Of a stretch of 64,000 bases of DNA, positions 35,467 to 45,159 are shown in pieces. The notes beneath the pieces are model-generated. The model was not told the origin of the DNA and searched no databases. It worked only from the letters and a program-made list of their open reading frames with translations. Each line of letters begins with the position of its first letter. Within the stretch, counting starts at the first letter, position 1. The stretch is from an uncultured Pelagibacteraceae bacterium (GTDB lineage Bacteria > Pseudomonadota > Alphaproteobacteria > Pelagibacterales > Pelagibacteraceae). Both the position numbers and the translations under genes were made by a program. The stretch is taken from positions 46,715 through 110,714 of the forward strand of contig CABZZR010000003.1 in the NCBI GenBank assembly GCA_902530215.1, read 5' to 3'.

Positions 35467-37187
35467 ATTTATTTTTTGACTACGAAAACAAATTTATTAA
35501 CCTTCTGCAATCTTTGCAAAAACAAAAGTTAATTGTTCTTCCAAAAAATGTAAATAGTTTAAGAGTTGATCTACCGCCCAAAGGAAACAGCTGTGATATT
35601 TCTTATAATGCTGCAATGATCTTATCAAAAATGAATAATAGAGATACAATAGAATTTGGAAACTTTCTTAAGAAACATTTTTTAAATAAATTTAAAGAAT
35701 TTGAAAAAATTGATGTTGCTAACGTTGGTTTTTTAAATATTAGCTTTAAAAAAAACTTTTGGGAAAAACAAATGAATCAAATAATTAAACTTAATAATAA
35801 ATTCGGTTTTAACAAATATAAAAAGAACAAATATAATATTGAATTTGTTTCAGCAAATCCAACTGGCCCCTTACATGTGGGCCATTGTAGGGGAGCTGTT
35901 CTAGGCGATGTTCTTTCTAATTTACTCAAGTTTAATGGAAACTCTGTTATTAAAGAATATTATGTTAATGACTATGGTGAACAAATAAAGTATTTTGTTA
36001 AATCTGTCTATTGTAGAATTCTTGAAATAACAAAAAATAAAAATTTTCCAACTGATCAAAATTTGTATCCTGGGGATTATATTATAGACATTGCAAAACA
36101 AATCATTAAATCTAAAAAAATTAGAGATTTTAATAATTTTGAAAAAATATACAAAAAACTCTCTGCGGATTCATTAAAATATTCTATTAAACTAATTAAA
36201 AAAAATTTATTATCACTAGGTATAGATCACGATATTTTTGTATACGAGACTAACCTAGTAAATAAGAAACTTGTAAATAAAACTATAAATAAACTTCAAA
36301 AACAAAAATATGCTTATTATGGTGTATTAAAAGCACCAAAAGGTGAAGTTTCTGAGAATTGGAAACCGAGAAATCAACTTCTTTTTAATTCAACTAAATT
36401 TGGTGATGATACTGACAGGGCATTGAAAAAAATTGATGGTAGTTGGACTTATTTTGCTAATGACATAGCTTATCATTCACACAAAGTTGACAGAAAGTTT
36501 ACAAAATTAATTAATGTACTTGGATCAGATCATGCTGGATATATAAAAAGAATTACTGCAGCAACTAATGCAATTTCAAATAATAAAACTGAATTATTTT
36601 GTAAAGTTACACAACTAGTAAAATTGTTAAAAAATGGTCAACCATATAAAATGTCTAAAAGAAAAGGAGATTACATTACGATAGAAGATTTAATTAATGA
36701 AGTTGGCAAGGATTCTATCAGATTTATGATGCTAAATAGAAGTAACGAAGTTGAGTTAGATTTTGATTTTGAAAAAGTTACTGAGAAGTCAAAAGATAAT
36801 CCTGTTTTTTATGTACAATACGCAAACGCAAGGATTAATTCTATTTTTAGAACTTTAAAAATTGATATAAATAAAAAATTTAAAACCTCAAATGAAAATT
36901 TGAATTTAAACCAAAATGAAATTGAAATCTTAAAGAAAATTTCTGAATGGCCAAAATGTGTTTATATATCAACGAATAAACTTGAACCACATAGAATAGT
37001 CTATTATTTGTACGATTTAGCAACAATCTTTCATTCATACTGGAATATGGGTAATGAAAATAAAAATTTAAGATTTATAATAAATAATGAGATTAAAAAA
37101 TCTTCATTGATGCTATTAAAGTCACTTTCAATAGTTATTAATAATGGAATGAAAATTTTGGGTGTTTCCCTGCCAGAACGAATGTAA
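35463..37187 (+). CDS. argS: Arginyl-tRNA synthetase
   Basis: A 574-residue class I synthetase. The HIGH motif is NPTGPLHVGHCRGAVLGD near residue 135. KMSK is YKMSKRKGDY near 400, and DALRF-like DSIRFMML follows. The N-terminal add-1 domain recognises the tRNA D-loop, and the C-terminal DALR domain ends in VSLPERM, as is normal. It is coupled to dgt upstream and runs directly into the small gene at 37188. Confidence 0.95.
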   Translation: MNLFFDYENKFINLLQSLQKQKLIVLPKNVNSLRVDLPPKGNSCDISYNAAMILSKMNNRDTIEFGNFLKKHFLNKFKEFEKIDVANVGFLNISFKKNFWEKQMNQIIKLNNKFGFNKYKKNKYNIEFVSANPTGPLHVGHCRGAVLGDVLSNLLKFNGNSVIKEYYVNDYGEQIKYFVKSVYCRILEITKNKNFPTDQNLYPGDYIIDIAKQIIKSKKIRDFNNFEKIYKKLSADSLKYSIKLIKKNLLSLGIDHDIFVYETNLVNKKLVNKTINKLQKQKYAYYGVLKAPKGEVSENWKPRNQLLFNSTKFGDDTDRALKKIDGSWTYFANDIAYHSHKVDRKFTKLINVLGSDHAGYIKRITAATNAISNNKTELFCKVTQLVKLLKNGQPYKMSKRKGDYITIEDLINEVGKDSIRFMMLNRSNEVELDFDFEKVTEKSKDNPVFYVQYANARINSIFRTLKIDINKKFKTSNENLNLNQNEIEILKKISEWPKCVYISTNKLEPHRIVYYLYDLATIFHSYWNMGNENKNLRFIINNEIKKSSLMLLKSLSIVINNGMKILGVSLPERM

Positions 37188-37451
37188 ATGAATTCTTTTA
37201 AAAAATTTTTTTATCTGATCTCAATTTTTTTGTTTTTAAGTTTTACCATTACATATTATTTTACAAAACAGTCACACAAAAAAATCAAGATTAAAGATCT
37301 AGATCTTCAGTCCAAATTAGAAAATAAAATATCTTCTTTGCCTTATCTTGAAAATGATACTAATGATATAATAGATTTTGATAATACTGTTAATAATTTA
37401 GATAATAAAAGAAAAAAAAGGAAATTTTGGGAGCTATTGAAAATTAAATAA
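37188..37451 (+). CDS. Small membrane protein in the SPOR-protein position
   Basis: An 87-residue protein with one transmembrane helix at ~8-25 (LISIFLFLSFTITYYF) and a charged, Asp/Asn/Lys-rich tail. No domain is recognised. Between argS and nagZ most alphaproteobacteria carry a longer SPOR-domain cell-division protein with the same N-terminal helix. Here the SPOR part is absent, so this is probably its reduced relic or a functional minimal form. Its ATG follows the argS stop without a gap and its TAA overlaps the nagZ start. Confidence 0.65.
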   Translation: MNSFKKFFYLISIFLFLSFTITYYFTKQSHKKIKIKDLDLQSKLENKISSLPYLENDTNDIIDFDNTVNNLDNKRKKRKFWELLKIK

Positions 37452-38395
37452 TGTTAAGAAAGGCCATTATCATTAGTATAAAGGGATTAATTCTATCAAA
37501 AAGAGAAAAAAATATATTAATTACTCAAAAACCGTGGGGTGTAATACTGTTTTCAAGAAATATTAGAAGCATATTACAAACAAAAAAACTAACTTCTTCT
37601 ATAAGAAATTTGATGAAAGATAAAAATTATCCAATTTTAATTGATCAAGAAGGTGGAAAAGTAAATAGAGTTAACTCTATTTTGAACTTAAATCTCTTTC
37701 CTCAAAAATGCTTCGGTGATTTATATGCGACTGATAAAGACTTTAATACTAAATTTGATTTATATATAAGCAAAGTATCAAAATTATTAAATGCAATAGG
37801 TGTAAACTTTAATACTTCACCTGTTTTAGATATTAACTACCCATCTGCCCATAGTGTTATTGGCAATAGATCATTCTCTAGCAAACCTAAAATTGTTTCA
37901 ATTTTGGGCAATAAATTAATTAATCTTTATGAAAAAAATAATATATTCTGTATTGCGAAACATATGCCAGGCCATGGGCTCTCGAAAGTAGATTCACACT
38001 TTAAAACACCAGTAATAAAAAGGAAAAGTGAACTATTGTTTAAAAATGATTTTTATCCTTTTAAAAAAACATTAGCCAGTTTTGCTATGACAGCACACAT
38101 AATATATCGTGAATTCGACTCTAAAAATACAGTTACACATTCAAAAATAATGATAAACAATATAATAAGAAAAAAACTCAATTTTAAAGGAACACTTATA
38201 TCTGATGATATTTCAATGAAATCTCTAAAATTTAGTTTAAAAGAGAACGCTTTTAAAGCTTATGATAGTGGATGCAACCTTTTATTGCATTGTAATGCCA
38301 ATATAAGAGAAACTGAATTTCTTTGTAAATTGGCACCCAACATAGATAAAAATACTTTAAAAAATACAACTAAAGTTTATAGAAATTTAGGATAG
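37451..38395 (+). CDS. nagZ: Beta-N-acetylhexosaminidase (cell-wall recycling)
   Basis: A 314-residue family GH3 glycosidase that removes GlcNAc from anhydro-muropeptides. The substrate site is LIDQEGGKVNR and the catalytic His motif KHMPGHGLSKVDSHF. The nucleophile Asp is in LISDDISMKSL. The typical RSF-like GNRSFSSKP is present. The order before scpA is the normal alphaproteobacterial one. Confidence 0.9.
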   Translation: MLRKAIIISIKGLILSKREKNILITQKPWGVILFSRNIRSILQTKKLTSSIRNLMKDKNYPILIDQEGGKVNRVNSILNLNLFPQKCFGDLYATDKDFNTKFDLYISKVSKLLNAIGVNFNTSPVLDINYPSAHSVIGNRSFSSKPKIVSILGNKLINLYEKNNIFCIAKHMPGHGLSKVDSHFKTPVIKRKSELLFKNDFYPFKKTLASFAMTAHIIYREFDSKNTVTHSKIMINNIIRKKLNFKGTLISDDISMKSLKFSLKENAFKAYDSGCNLLLHCNANIRETEFLCKLAPNIDKNTLKNTTKVYRNLG

Positions 38396-38404
38396 TATTA
38401 GATT

Positions 38405-39142
38405 ATGCAAGATTCTTACCGAAGTTTAGATATAAATATAAATAATTATTCTGGACCACTGGATGTTTTGCTAGATTTAGCTAAATCACAAAAAGTAAAT
38501 CTTGAAAATATTTCTATAACTGAATTAGCTGATCAATTTATAAATTTTATAAGTGATGCTAAAAAAATCAATTTGGATTTAGCAACAGAATACTTATTGA
38601 TGGCAACATGGCTAGCTTATTTAAAATCAAAGCTATTATTACCCGAAACAGATGAAGAGGATTTTAAAGCTTCTCAAGTAGCAGAAAGATTAAAACTACA
38701 ATTAAAAAAACTTGAATTGATACGTATATTATCTGATCAACTTCTGAAAAAAAATAGAGTTGGCATAGATGTTCACTTCAGAGGTCAGCCAGAAGGTATA
38801 AGATTAATAAATTCACCTGAATATAAAGTTTCACTGTTTGAAATACTAAAATCATATTCAAATCACAAAATGCAAAAAGATTTTCTGGAGATAAAAATTC
38901 AAAAATTGCCAGTTTTTACAACAGAAGAAGGAATACAATTAATAAACAAAATAATCACACAACTTTCTGATTGGAAAGATATTAGAGAACTTGTTCCTTT
39001 AAATTTTAAGAAAAGTCTAAAATTAAAAAAAACTGGTTTAGCGGGAATTTTTGCAGCTTCATTAGAATTGGCAAGAGAAGGAAAATTAGATATAAACCAA
39101 GATAAATTATTTGGTGATATTTTAATCAAAGGCAAAATATAA
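38405..39142 (+). CDS. scpA: Segregation and condensation protein A
   Basis: A 245-residue kleisin that joins SMC and ScpB for chromosome compaction. The N-terminal YSGPLDVLLDLAKSQKVNLE and ATEYLLMATWLAYLKSKLLLP motifs are diagnostic. The C-terminal winged-helix region follows. It overlaps scpB by one base (TAATG). Confidence 0.93.
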   Translation: MQDSYRSLDININNYSGPLDVLLDLAKSQKVNLENISITELADQFINFISDAKKINLDLATEYLLMATWLAYLKSKLLLPETDEEDFKASQVAERLKLQLKKLELIRILSDQLLKKNRVGIDVHFRGQPEGIRLINSPEYKVSLFEILKSYSNHKMQKDFLEIKIQKLPVFTTEEGIQLINKIITQLSDWKDIRELVPLNFKKSLKLKKTGLAGIFAASLELAREGKLDINQDKLFGDILIKGKI

Positions 39143-39828
39143 TGAAAGATAATAAATTAAAAATATTAAATTTTACTCAAAAATATAATGAATCTGAAAG
39201 AGAAGTAGAAGCTATACTTTTTGCCGCTGAAGAACCTTTAGATATCGAGACAATAAAGGCCAGAACTAAAAAATCTAGCAATGTTGAGAAAATTTTATTA
39301 TCGCTACAAAAACAATACGAAAAAAGAGGCGTTAATTTAATCCAAATTTCTAATAAATGGTCTTTTAGAACTGCTACAGATTTATCTAAACTTATGTCAC
39401 AACAAAGATCAGTCCAAAAAAAACTTTCGAAAGCTGCAATAGAAACTTTAGCTATTATTGTTTATCATCAACCAGTTACTAGATCTGAAATCGAAGAAAT
39501 AAGAGGAGTTGCTTTTGCTTCAGGAACTTTAGAAATATTATTAGAATTAGATTGGGTTATTCCTGCCGGAAGAAAAGATGTACCCGGTAAACCTATTCAG
39601 TATGTTACTACCGACAGTTTTCTTAGTCACTTTAATTTAAAAAAATTATCAGATTTACCTAATATTGAAGAACTTACTTCAGCAGGGCTTATTGACAGTT
39701 CTAATATTGATTCAACAATATTTGGCACTGGTAAATTTTACAAAGAGCAAGAAAAAGTTAATAAAAAAGACATATATTCAAATATTGACCAAATGATTAA
39801 AGATCCTGAAACCCAGGGAAAAAAGTAA
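39142..39828 (+). CDS. scpB: Segregation and condensation protein B
   Basis: A 228-residue partner of ScpA with two winged-helix domains. VEAILFAAEEPLDIETIKAR and ALETLAIIVYHQPVTRSEIEEIRG-type sequence (here AIETLAIIVYHQPVTRSEI) are the family marks. The C-terminal ~50 residues are charged and unconserved. It is followed by a 43-bp gap and then tatA. Confidence 0.93.
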   Translation: MKDNKLKILNFTQKYNESEREVEAILFAAEEPLDIETIKARTKKSSNVEKILLSLQKQYEKRGVNLIQISNKWSFRTATDLSKLMSQQRSVQKKLSKAAIETLAIIVYHQPVTRSEIEEIRGVAFASGTLEILLELDWVIPAGRKDVPGKPIQYVTTDSFLSHFNLKKLSDLPNIEELTSAGLIDSSNIDSTIFGTGKFYKEQEKVNKKDIYSNIDQMIKDPETQGKK

Positions 39829-39871
39829 AAGATCACTTTAATTAGATATAAAAATTGTATATAAATTACCT

Positions 39872-40072
39872 ATGGGAAATATTGGTTGGTCAGGAATTAT
39901 TATCGTAGCTGTTCTAGTTGTTCTACTTTTTGGTAGAGGCAAAATATCTAGCATTATGGGAGATGTAGCAAAAGGAATCAAAAGTTTCAAAAAAGGTATG
40001 TCCGATGATAGCGACCAATCAGAAAAAATTTCTTCCGAAAAAAGTCCAAACGAAGATTCAGAAAAAAACTAA
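39872..40072 (+). CDS. tatA: Sec-independent translocase subunit TatA
   Basis: A 66-residue protein with an N-terminal membrane helix ([20 protein letters not shown]), the Phe-Gly hinge and an amphipathic helix ([16 protein letters not shown]). The tail is acidic. Many copies form the Tat channel for folded proteins. A candidate client in the window is the M48 peptidase at 54166. Confidence 0.93.
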   Translation: MGNIGWSGIIIVAVLVVLLFGRGKISSIMGDVAKGIKSFKKGMSDDSDQSEKISSEKSPNEDSEKN

Positions 40073-40078
40073 TTAATA

Positions 40079-40312
40079 ATGCCACAAATTGGATGGTTAG
40101 AGATTCTAATTGTAGTGGTTATAGCAGTGTTGATTATTGGACCAAAAGATTTTCCAATAGTAATTAAAAAAATAGGTAAATGGACTGGATCGATCAAGAG
40201 GTATTTTAATGACATTCAAAGAGATGTAACAAATTTAACAGAATTTGATGATAATGAAGATTCTTCAAAACACAAACAGCAAAACAAAAAAATAAATAAA
40301 AAAGATGAATGA
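40079..40312 (+). CDS. tatB: Sec-independent translocase subunit TatB
   Basis: A 77-residue protein with an N-terminal helix (MPQIGWLEILIVVVIAVLII), then GPKDFP and an amphipathic helix (IGKWTGSIKRYFNDIQRDV). The acidic GWLE start is typical of TatB as against TatA. It forms the twin-arginine receptor with TatC, whose start it overlaps by 8 bases. It is shorter than most TatB proteins. Confidence 0.9.
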   Translation: MPQIGWLEILIVVVIAVLIIGPKDFPIVIKKIGKWTGSIKRYFNDIQRDVTNLTEFDDNEDSSKHKQQNKKINKKDE

Positions 40313-41075
40313 TATTAAAAATAAAGAAAAAGACTCAAATTTTATTACTCACCTTACAGAATTAAGATCAAGATTAGTCAAGTCTATTATATATTTATTT
40401 ATTTTATTTGTTATTTCTTACACATTTGCAGAGAATATTTATAATTTTTTAGTTCATCCATATGCTGAAGCAGTGAAAGATGATGGGACAAATCGAAGAT
40501 TAATTTTTACAGCTTTACACGAAACTTTTGTAACTTATTTAAAACTTGCTTTTTTTACAGCTTTTTTCTTTGGTAGCCCAATAATAATAACTCAGCTCTG
40601 GAAATTTATTGCACCAGGTTTATACAAAAATGAAAAAAGTGCTTTGCTACCATATTTAGTTGCAACACCTATATTATTTCTTTTAGGAGGTATGCTTGTT
40701 TATTATTTAGTTATGCCCTTGGCAATTAAATTTTTTTTAACTTTCGAAACAACAACTCAATTTAGCGATTTGCCAATACAATTGGAAGCTAAAGTAAATG
40801 AGTACTTATCTTTAATAATGAGATTGATATTTGCATTTGGTTTAAGTTTTCAATTACCAGTTTTATTAAATCTTTTGGCAAGAGTTGGCATTGTTGATTC
40901 TGAATATTTAAAGAAAAGAAGAAAATATGTAATTGTAATTATATTTGCAGTTGCGGCAATATTAACACCTCCCGACCCAATCACACAAATTGGTTTAGGA
41001 ATACCTCTGTTAATTCTTTACGAATTATCTATACTGTCAGTTAAAATTATAGAAAAGAAAAAAGATAATGCATAG
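40305..41075 (+). CDS. tatC: Sec-independent translocase subunit TatC
   Basis: A 256-residue inner-membrane protein with six helices. The N-terminal HLTELRSRLVKSI motif binds the twin-arginine signal. WKFIAPGLYKNEK and LTPPDPITQIGLGIPLLILY are conserved TatC segments. Its end overlaps serS by 8 bases. Confidence 0.95.
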   Translation: MNDIKNKEKDSNFITHLTELRSRLVKSIIYLFILFVISYTFAENIYNFLVHPYAEAVKDDGTNRRLIFTALHETFVTYLKLAFFTAFFFGSPIIITQLWKFIAPGLYKNEKSALLPYLVATPILFLLGGMLVYYLVMPLAIKFFLTFETTTQFSDLPIQLEAKVNEYLSLIMRLIFAFGLSFQLPVLLNLLARVGIVDSEYLKKRRKYVIVIIFAVAAILTPPDPITQIGLGIPLLILYELSILSVKIIEKKKDNA

Positions 41076-42333
41076 TATTAAAGATATAAGGAAAGATATT
41101 ACTAATTATGAAAAAAATTTCAAAAATAGAAATGCTACTTTTAACTTAAAAAAATTTACAGATTTAGATATTGAAAATAGGAACCTAATACAAAAAAAAG
41201 AAAAATTAGAGCAAGAAAAAAAAATAATCTCAAGCAAACAGGATAAAAAACTCTTTGACAAATCTAAAGAGATATCAAATGAAATTGATCAAATTAATAA
41301 AAAACAAATCAATATACAAAATCAAATAAATAATATTGTTAATTCTCTACCAAATATTCCATTAGATGATGTGCCTATTGGAAAAGATGAAACATCTAAT
41401 AAAATAATAAAAGAGTCTGGAAAGATCAAAAATTTTGAATTTAAACCATTATCTCATTATGAAATTGGAAAAAATTTAAAAATGTTAGATTTCGATTTAG
41501 CTTCAAAAACTACAGGCGCTAGATTTGTCTTTCTTAAAAGTAAACTTGCAGAATTGGAAAGAGCAATATCAAATTTTATGCTTGATATTCATACTCAACA
41601 ATTTGGTTACCAAGAAATTTCTCCACCTTTAATGGCTAACTATTCAACTATGTTTGGAACCGGACAGATACCAAAGTTTGAAAATGATCAATTTGAAATT
41701 AAACTTGATGATGATAGTAGAAAATTTTTGATACCAACTGCTGAAGTTATTTTAACAAATATGGTACGAGATCAAGTTTTAAACGTTAATGATCTACCTA
41801 TTAGATTAGTGGCATCAACTGCCTGTTTTAGGAAAGAGGCGGGCAGTTACGGGAAGGATACAAAAGGAATGATTAGACAACATCAGTTTTACAAAGTTGA
41901 GTTAGTAAGCATTGTCAACCCTATTAAATGTTTAGATGAATTAGAAAGAATGACTTCGTGTGCCGAAACTATCCTTGAAAAGCTAAATTTGCCTTATAGA
42001 AAAGTTCTTCTTTCAACAGGTGACATGGGTTTTAGTGCAGAGAAAACATATGATTTGGAAGTTTGGATTCCTTCAGAAAAAAAATATAGAGAAATATCAA
42101 GTTGCTCTTCATGTGGAAAATTTCAGTCGAGAAGAATGAAAGCTAAATTTAAAGATAAAAATAATAAAACTGAGTATCTTGGCACTTTAAATGGATCGGG
42201 CCTTGCTGTAGGAAGAACATTAGTTGCTATTTTAGAAAATTATCAAAATAAAGATGGGAGTATTGATGTACCTGAATTATTAAGACCTTACATGAACAAC
42301 GCAAAACAAATAAGCAATTCAAAGACTAATTAG
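41068..42333 (+). CDS. serS: Seryl-tRNA synthetase
   Basis: A 421-residue class II synthetase. Residues ~1-105 form the coiled-coil arm that holds tRNA-Ser. Motif 2 is STACFRKEAGSYGKDTKGMIRQHQF (shown by its ends), and motif 3 LNGSGLAVGRTLVAILEN. SSCSSCGKFQSRRM is the usual active-site loop. A tRNA-Ser gene lies at 57999. Confidence 0.95.
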   Translation: MHSIKDIRKDITNYEKNFKNRNATFNLKKFTDLDIENRNLIQKKEKLEQEKKIISSKQDKKLFDKSKEISNEIDQINKKQINIQNQINNIVNSLPNIPLDDVPIGKDETSNKIIKESGKIKNFEFKPLSHYEIGKNLKMLDFDLASKTTGARFVFLKSKLAELERAISNFMLDIHTQQFGYQEISPPLMANYSTMFGTGQIPKFENDQFEIKLDDDSRKFLIPTAEVILTNMVRDQVLNVNDLPIRLVASTACFRKEAGSYGKDTKGMIRQHQFYKVELVSIVNPIKCLDELERMTSCAETILEKLNLPYRKVLLSTGDMGFSAEKTYDLEVWIPSEKKYREISSCSSCGKFQSRRMKAKFKDKNNKTEYLGTLNGSGLAVGRTLVAILENYQNKDGSIDVPELLRPYMNNAKQISNSKTN

Positions 42334-42384
42334 TATTGTTTATTATTTTTATATAGTATATTCATACCCAAAAAAGGAAACATT

Positions 42385-42672
42385 ATGTCTGGTTCAGGAT
42401 TCGCACAGTTTATTCCATTAATTCTAATTTTTGTTATTTTCTATTTTTTTCTAATAAGACCCCAACAAAAAAAAATAAAAGACCATAAGACAATGGTAGC
42501 AGCACTTAAGAGAGGTGACGAGGTGGTAACCGGAGGTGGTATAGTTGGAAAGGTTGAAAGAGTTTTGGAAAATGACAGAATAGAAGTTTCTATTGCTGAT
42601 GGCACAATAGTTAAGTTGATTAGATCTACTATTCAAACAGTAATTCAAAACAAGGCCGATACAAAAAAATAA
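42385..42672 (+). CDS. yajC: Preprotein translocase subunit YajC
   Basis: A 95-residue inner-membrane protein with one helix (FIPLILIFVIFYFFLIRPQQ) and a small cytoplasmic domain (LKRGDEVVTGGGIVGKVERV). It associates with SecDF. An AAAAGGAAA ribosome site precedes the ATG, and the gene starts a yajC-secD-secF operon. Confidence 0.93.
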   Translation: MSGSGFAQFIPLILIFVIFYFFLIRPQQKKIKDHKTMVAALKRGDEVVTGGGIVGKVERVLENDRIEVSIADGTIVKLIRSTIQTVIQNKADTKK

Positions 42673-42682
42673 AAATATTTTT

Positions 42683-44239
42683 GTGTTATATTTTTCAAAA
42701 ATTAAACTTATTATTATATATACAGTAATTTTATTGTTGCTTGGATTTTCGAGTTTAAATCTAATAAATTTCACTGAAGATTCCTTTCTGAAGAAAAAAA
42801 TTAACCTTGGCCTTGATTTACTTGGAGGATCGTATTTGTTGCTTGAGGTTGATACTCAACCTCTGATTAAACAAAAACTTCAAAATAAATTAATTTCATT
42901 AAGAAGTTATTTTAAAGATAGTAATTATAAATATAGCAATTTAAGAGTAAGTAATAACAAAATAATTTTTAATCTTAATCCAGATAAAATTATATTATTT
43001 GAAGAATATATTGAAGATAAAAATAATGAATTAAATCCATACTACAACCAATACAATTCATTTCAATTTGATTTAAGCATCAATGGTACCGAGTCAACAT
43101 TATCATTTTCAAAATTTGGTATGGTTGAAATTAATAAATTTGCATTAGATCAATCTCTAGAAATTGTCAGAAGAAGAATTAATGAAACTGGCACTAAAGA
43201 ACCTAGTATACAAAAAAGAGGATCCAATAGAATTTTAATTGAATTGCCTGGATTAAAAGATCCAAATAGAATTAAAAAGTTATTGGGCAGAACAGCTAAT
43301 CTATCTTTTCGACTTGTTTCAGAAAGCGAGTCTTCAGAATTTGGGAATGAGCTGCTATTCGATGAGTCTTCTAATAGCGAAATAAGTGTTAATAAAAGAG
43401 TAATTTTATCAGGAGACTCATTAATTGATGCTCAGCCAAAAATGGATACAATAAATAATGAACCGATCGTATCTTTTTCATTGGATCGAAATGGATCAAA
43501 AAGATTTGGCAAAGCTACTTCTGAAAATGTAGGCAAAAGATTAGCAATTGTATTAGATGATAATGTAATTAGTGCTCCCAGCATTAGAGAACCAATACTA
43601 GGTGGAAATGGACAGATTTCAGGTAATTTTACTTTTCAAGAGGCTACTGACTTGGCTTTATTATTAAGATCCGGTGCTTTGCCGGCACCTTTGAATATTA
43701 TTGAAGAAAGAACAGTAGGACCTGACCTGGGCAAAGATTCTATTAAAGCTGGAATGATATCGTTAATTATAGGTTTCTCATTAGTAGTTATTTTTATGAC
43801 CATGAAATATAAACTTTTGGGTATAGTAGCCAACTTGTCACTTGTTTTAAATTTACTAATTTTATTAGGCTTTTTAACATTGTTAGAGGCAACTCTAACT
43901 TTACCAGGTATAGCAGGAATAATATTAACAGTAGGAATGTCTGTTGATGCAAATGTTTTAATTTATGAAAGAATTAAAGAAGAAGTAAAGATTGAGAAAT
44001 CTAATATGATTGCCTTTGATACAGGATATAGAAAATCTCAATCAGCTATATTGGATGCAAATATTACTACATTGATATCTGCAATTATTTTATTTTCACT
44101 AGGATCAGGCCCAGTTAAAGGTTTTGCAATAACTTTAGGAATAGGTATTTTAACAACACTATTCACGATCTACTTTTTTGCAAGACATCTAACATCTATA
44201 TACGTGAGGAAATATAAGGAGGATGTAATTAATTTATGA
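42683..44239 (+). CDS. secD: Protein translocase subunit SecD
   Basis: A 518-residue RND-type membrane protein that uses the proton gradient to pull proteins out of the Sec channel. INLGLDLLGGSYLLLEVD near residue 40 and RRRINETGTKEPSIQKRGSN start the periplasmic domain. The helices contain VGMSVDANVLIYERIKEE, with the essential Asp. The start is GTG, the only suitable codon before the first helix. It overlaps secF by 4 bases. Confidence 0.95.
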   Translation: MLYFSKIKLIIIYTVILLLLGFSSLNLINFTEDSFLKKKINLGLDLLGGSYLLLEVDTQPLIKQKLQNKLISLRSYFKDSNYKYSNLRVSNNKIIFNLNPDKIILFEEYIEDKNNELNPYYNQYNSFQFDLSINGTESTLSFSKFGMVEINKFALDQSLEIVRRRINETGTKEPSIQKRGSNRILIELPGLKDPNRIKKLLGRTANLSFRLVSESESSEFGNELLFDESSNSEISVNKRVILSGDSLIDAQPKMDTINNEPIVSFSLDRNGSKRFGKATSENVGKRLAIVLDDNVISAPSIREPILGGNGQISGNFTFQEATDLALLLRSGALPAPLNIIEERTVGPDLGKDSIKAGMISLIIGFSLVVIFMTMKYKLLGIVANLSLVLNLLILLGFLTLLEATLTLPGIAGIILTVGMSVDANVLIYERIKEEVKIEKSNMIAFDTGYRKSQSAILDANITTLISAIILFSLGSGPVKGFAITLGIGILTTLFTIYFFARHLTSIYVRKYKEDVINL

Positions 44240-45141
44240 AAATAGCATTAAAGAAAATTACATTTACATCTTTTTTTAAAACTTCTGTTCGATTATCTAT
44301 TTTTTTAATTTTGATTTCTGTTGTCGTATTATTATTTAAAGGATTAAATTTAGGTGTAGATTTTAAAGGTGGTACATTGATAGAGTTAAGGATTGATAAC
44401 AAACAAATAGGTATTCAAGATATTAGAAGTTCATTTAATAGAGATGATTTATCAAATGTTTCTGTAAAAGAATTTGGTAAACCAGGAGATTTTTTGGTTA
44501 AACTAGATAATAAAAATTTAAATGACAAAGATTTTATTGAAAAATTAAATTTATATGTATCGAAAAAATTAGCCACTGAAGTAAATTTTAGACGTGTTGA
44601 AAATGTAGGTCCTAAAGTTAGTAAGGAATTAATTAATGCCGCAATACTAGCTATAAGTTTATCTCTATCTGCAATGTTAATTTATATTTGGATTAGATTC
44701 GAATGGCAATTTAGTGTTGCCGCTATCTTGGCACTTATTCATGATGTATTGTTAACACTAGGAATTTTTTCTATTTTAAGCTTAGAAATAAATTTATCAA
44801 TTATTGCTGCAATATTAACTATAGTTGGCTATTCGATGAACGATACTGTTGTAATCTTCGATAGAGTGAGAGAAAATTTAAGAAAATATGATAATTTGCA
44901 AATTAATGAAATCTCAGATATTTCAATAAATGAAACACTTTCAAGAACACTAATTACTTCAATTACAACTCTATTAGCTTTATTAGCGATATTTCTTTTT
45001 GGGGGCGAAGTTTTGAAAGGCTTTTCTTTTGCGTTAATTTTTGGTGTACTCATCGGTACTTATTCATCTATATTTGTTGCCGCACCTGTTTTAAATTATA
45101 CAAACGTTAACCAAAAATCAGTAGTTAAAGATAAAACTTAA
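44236..45141 (+). CDS. secF: Protein translocase subunit SecF
   Basis: A 301-residue partner of SecD with six helices. LNLGVDFKGGTLIELR is the family N-terminal motif; VGYSMNDTVVIFDRVREN and LSRTLITSITTLLALLAIF lie in helices 4-5. It ends 18 bp before the stop of the convergent gene at 45160. Confidence 0.95.
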   Translation: MKIALKKITFTSFFKTSVRLSIFLILISVVVLLFKGLNLGVDFKGGTLIELRIDNKQIGIQDIRSSFNRDDLSNVSVKEFGKPGDFLVKLDNKNLNDKDFIEKLNLYVSKKLATEVNFRRVENVGPKVSKELINAAILAISLSLSAMLIYIWIRFEWQFSVAAILALIHDVLLTLGIFSILSLEINLSIIAAILTIVGYSMNDTVVIFDRVRENLRKYDNLQINEISDISINETLSRTLITSITTLLALLAIFLFGGEVLKGFSFALIFGVLIGTYSSIFVAAPVLNYTNVNQKSVVKDKT

Positions 45142-45159
45142 TAAAAATTTAGTGATTTA

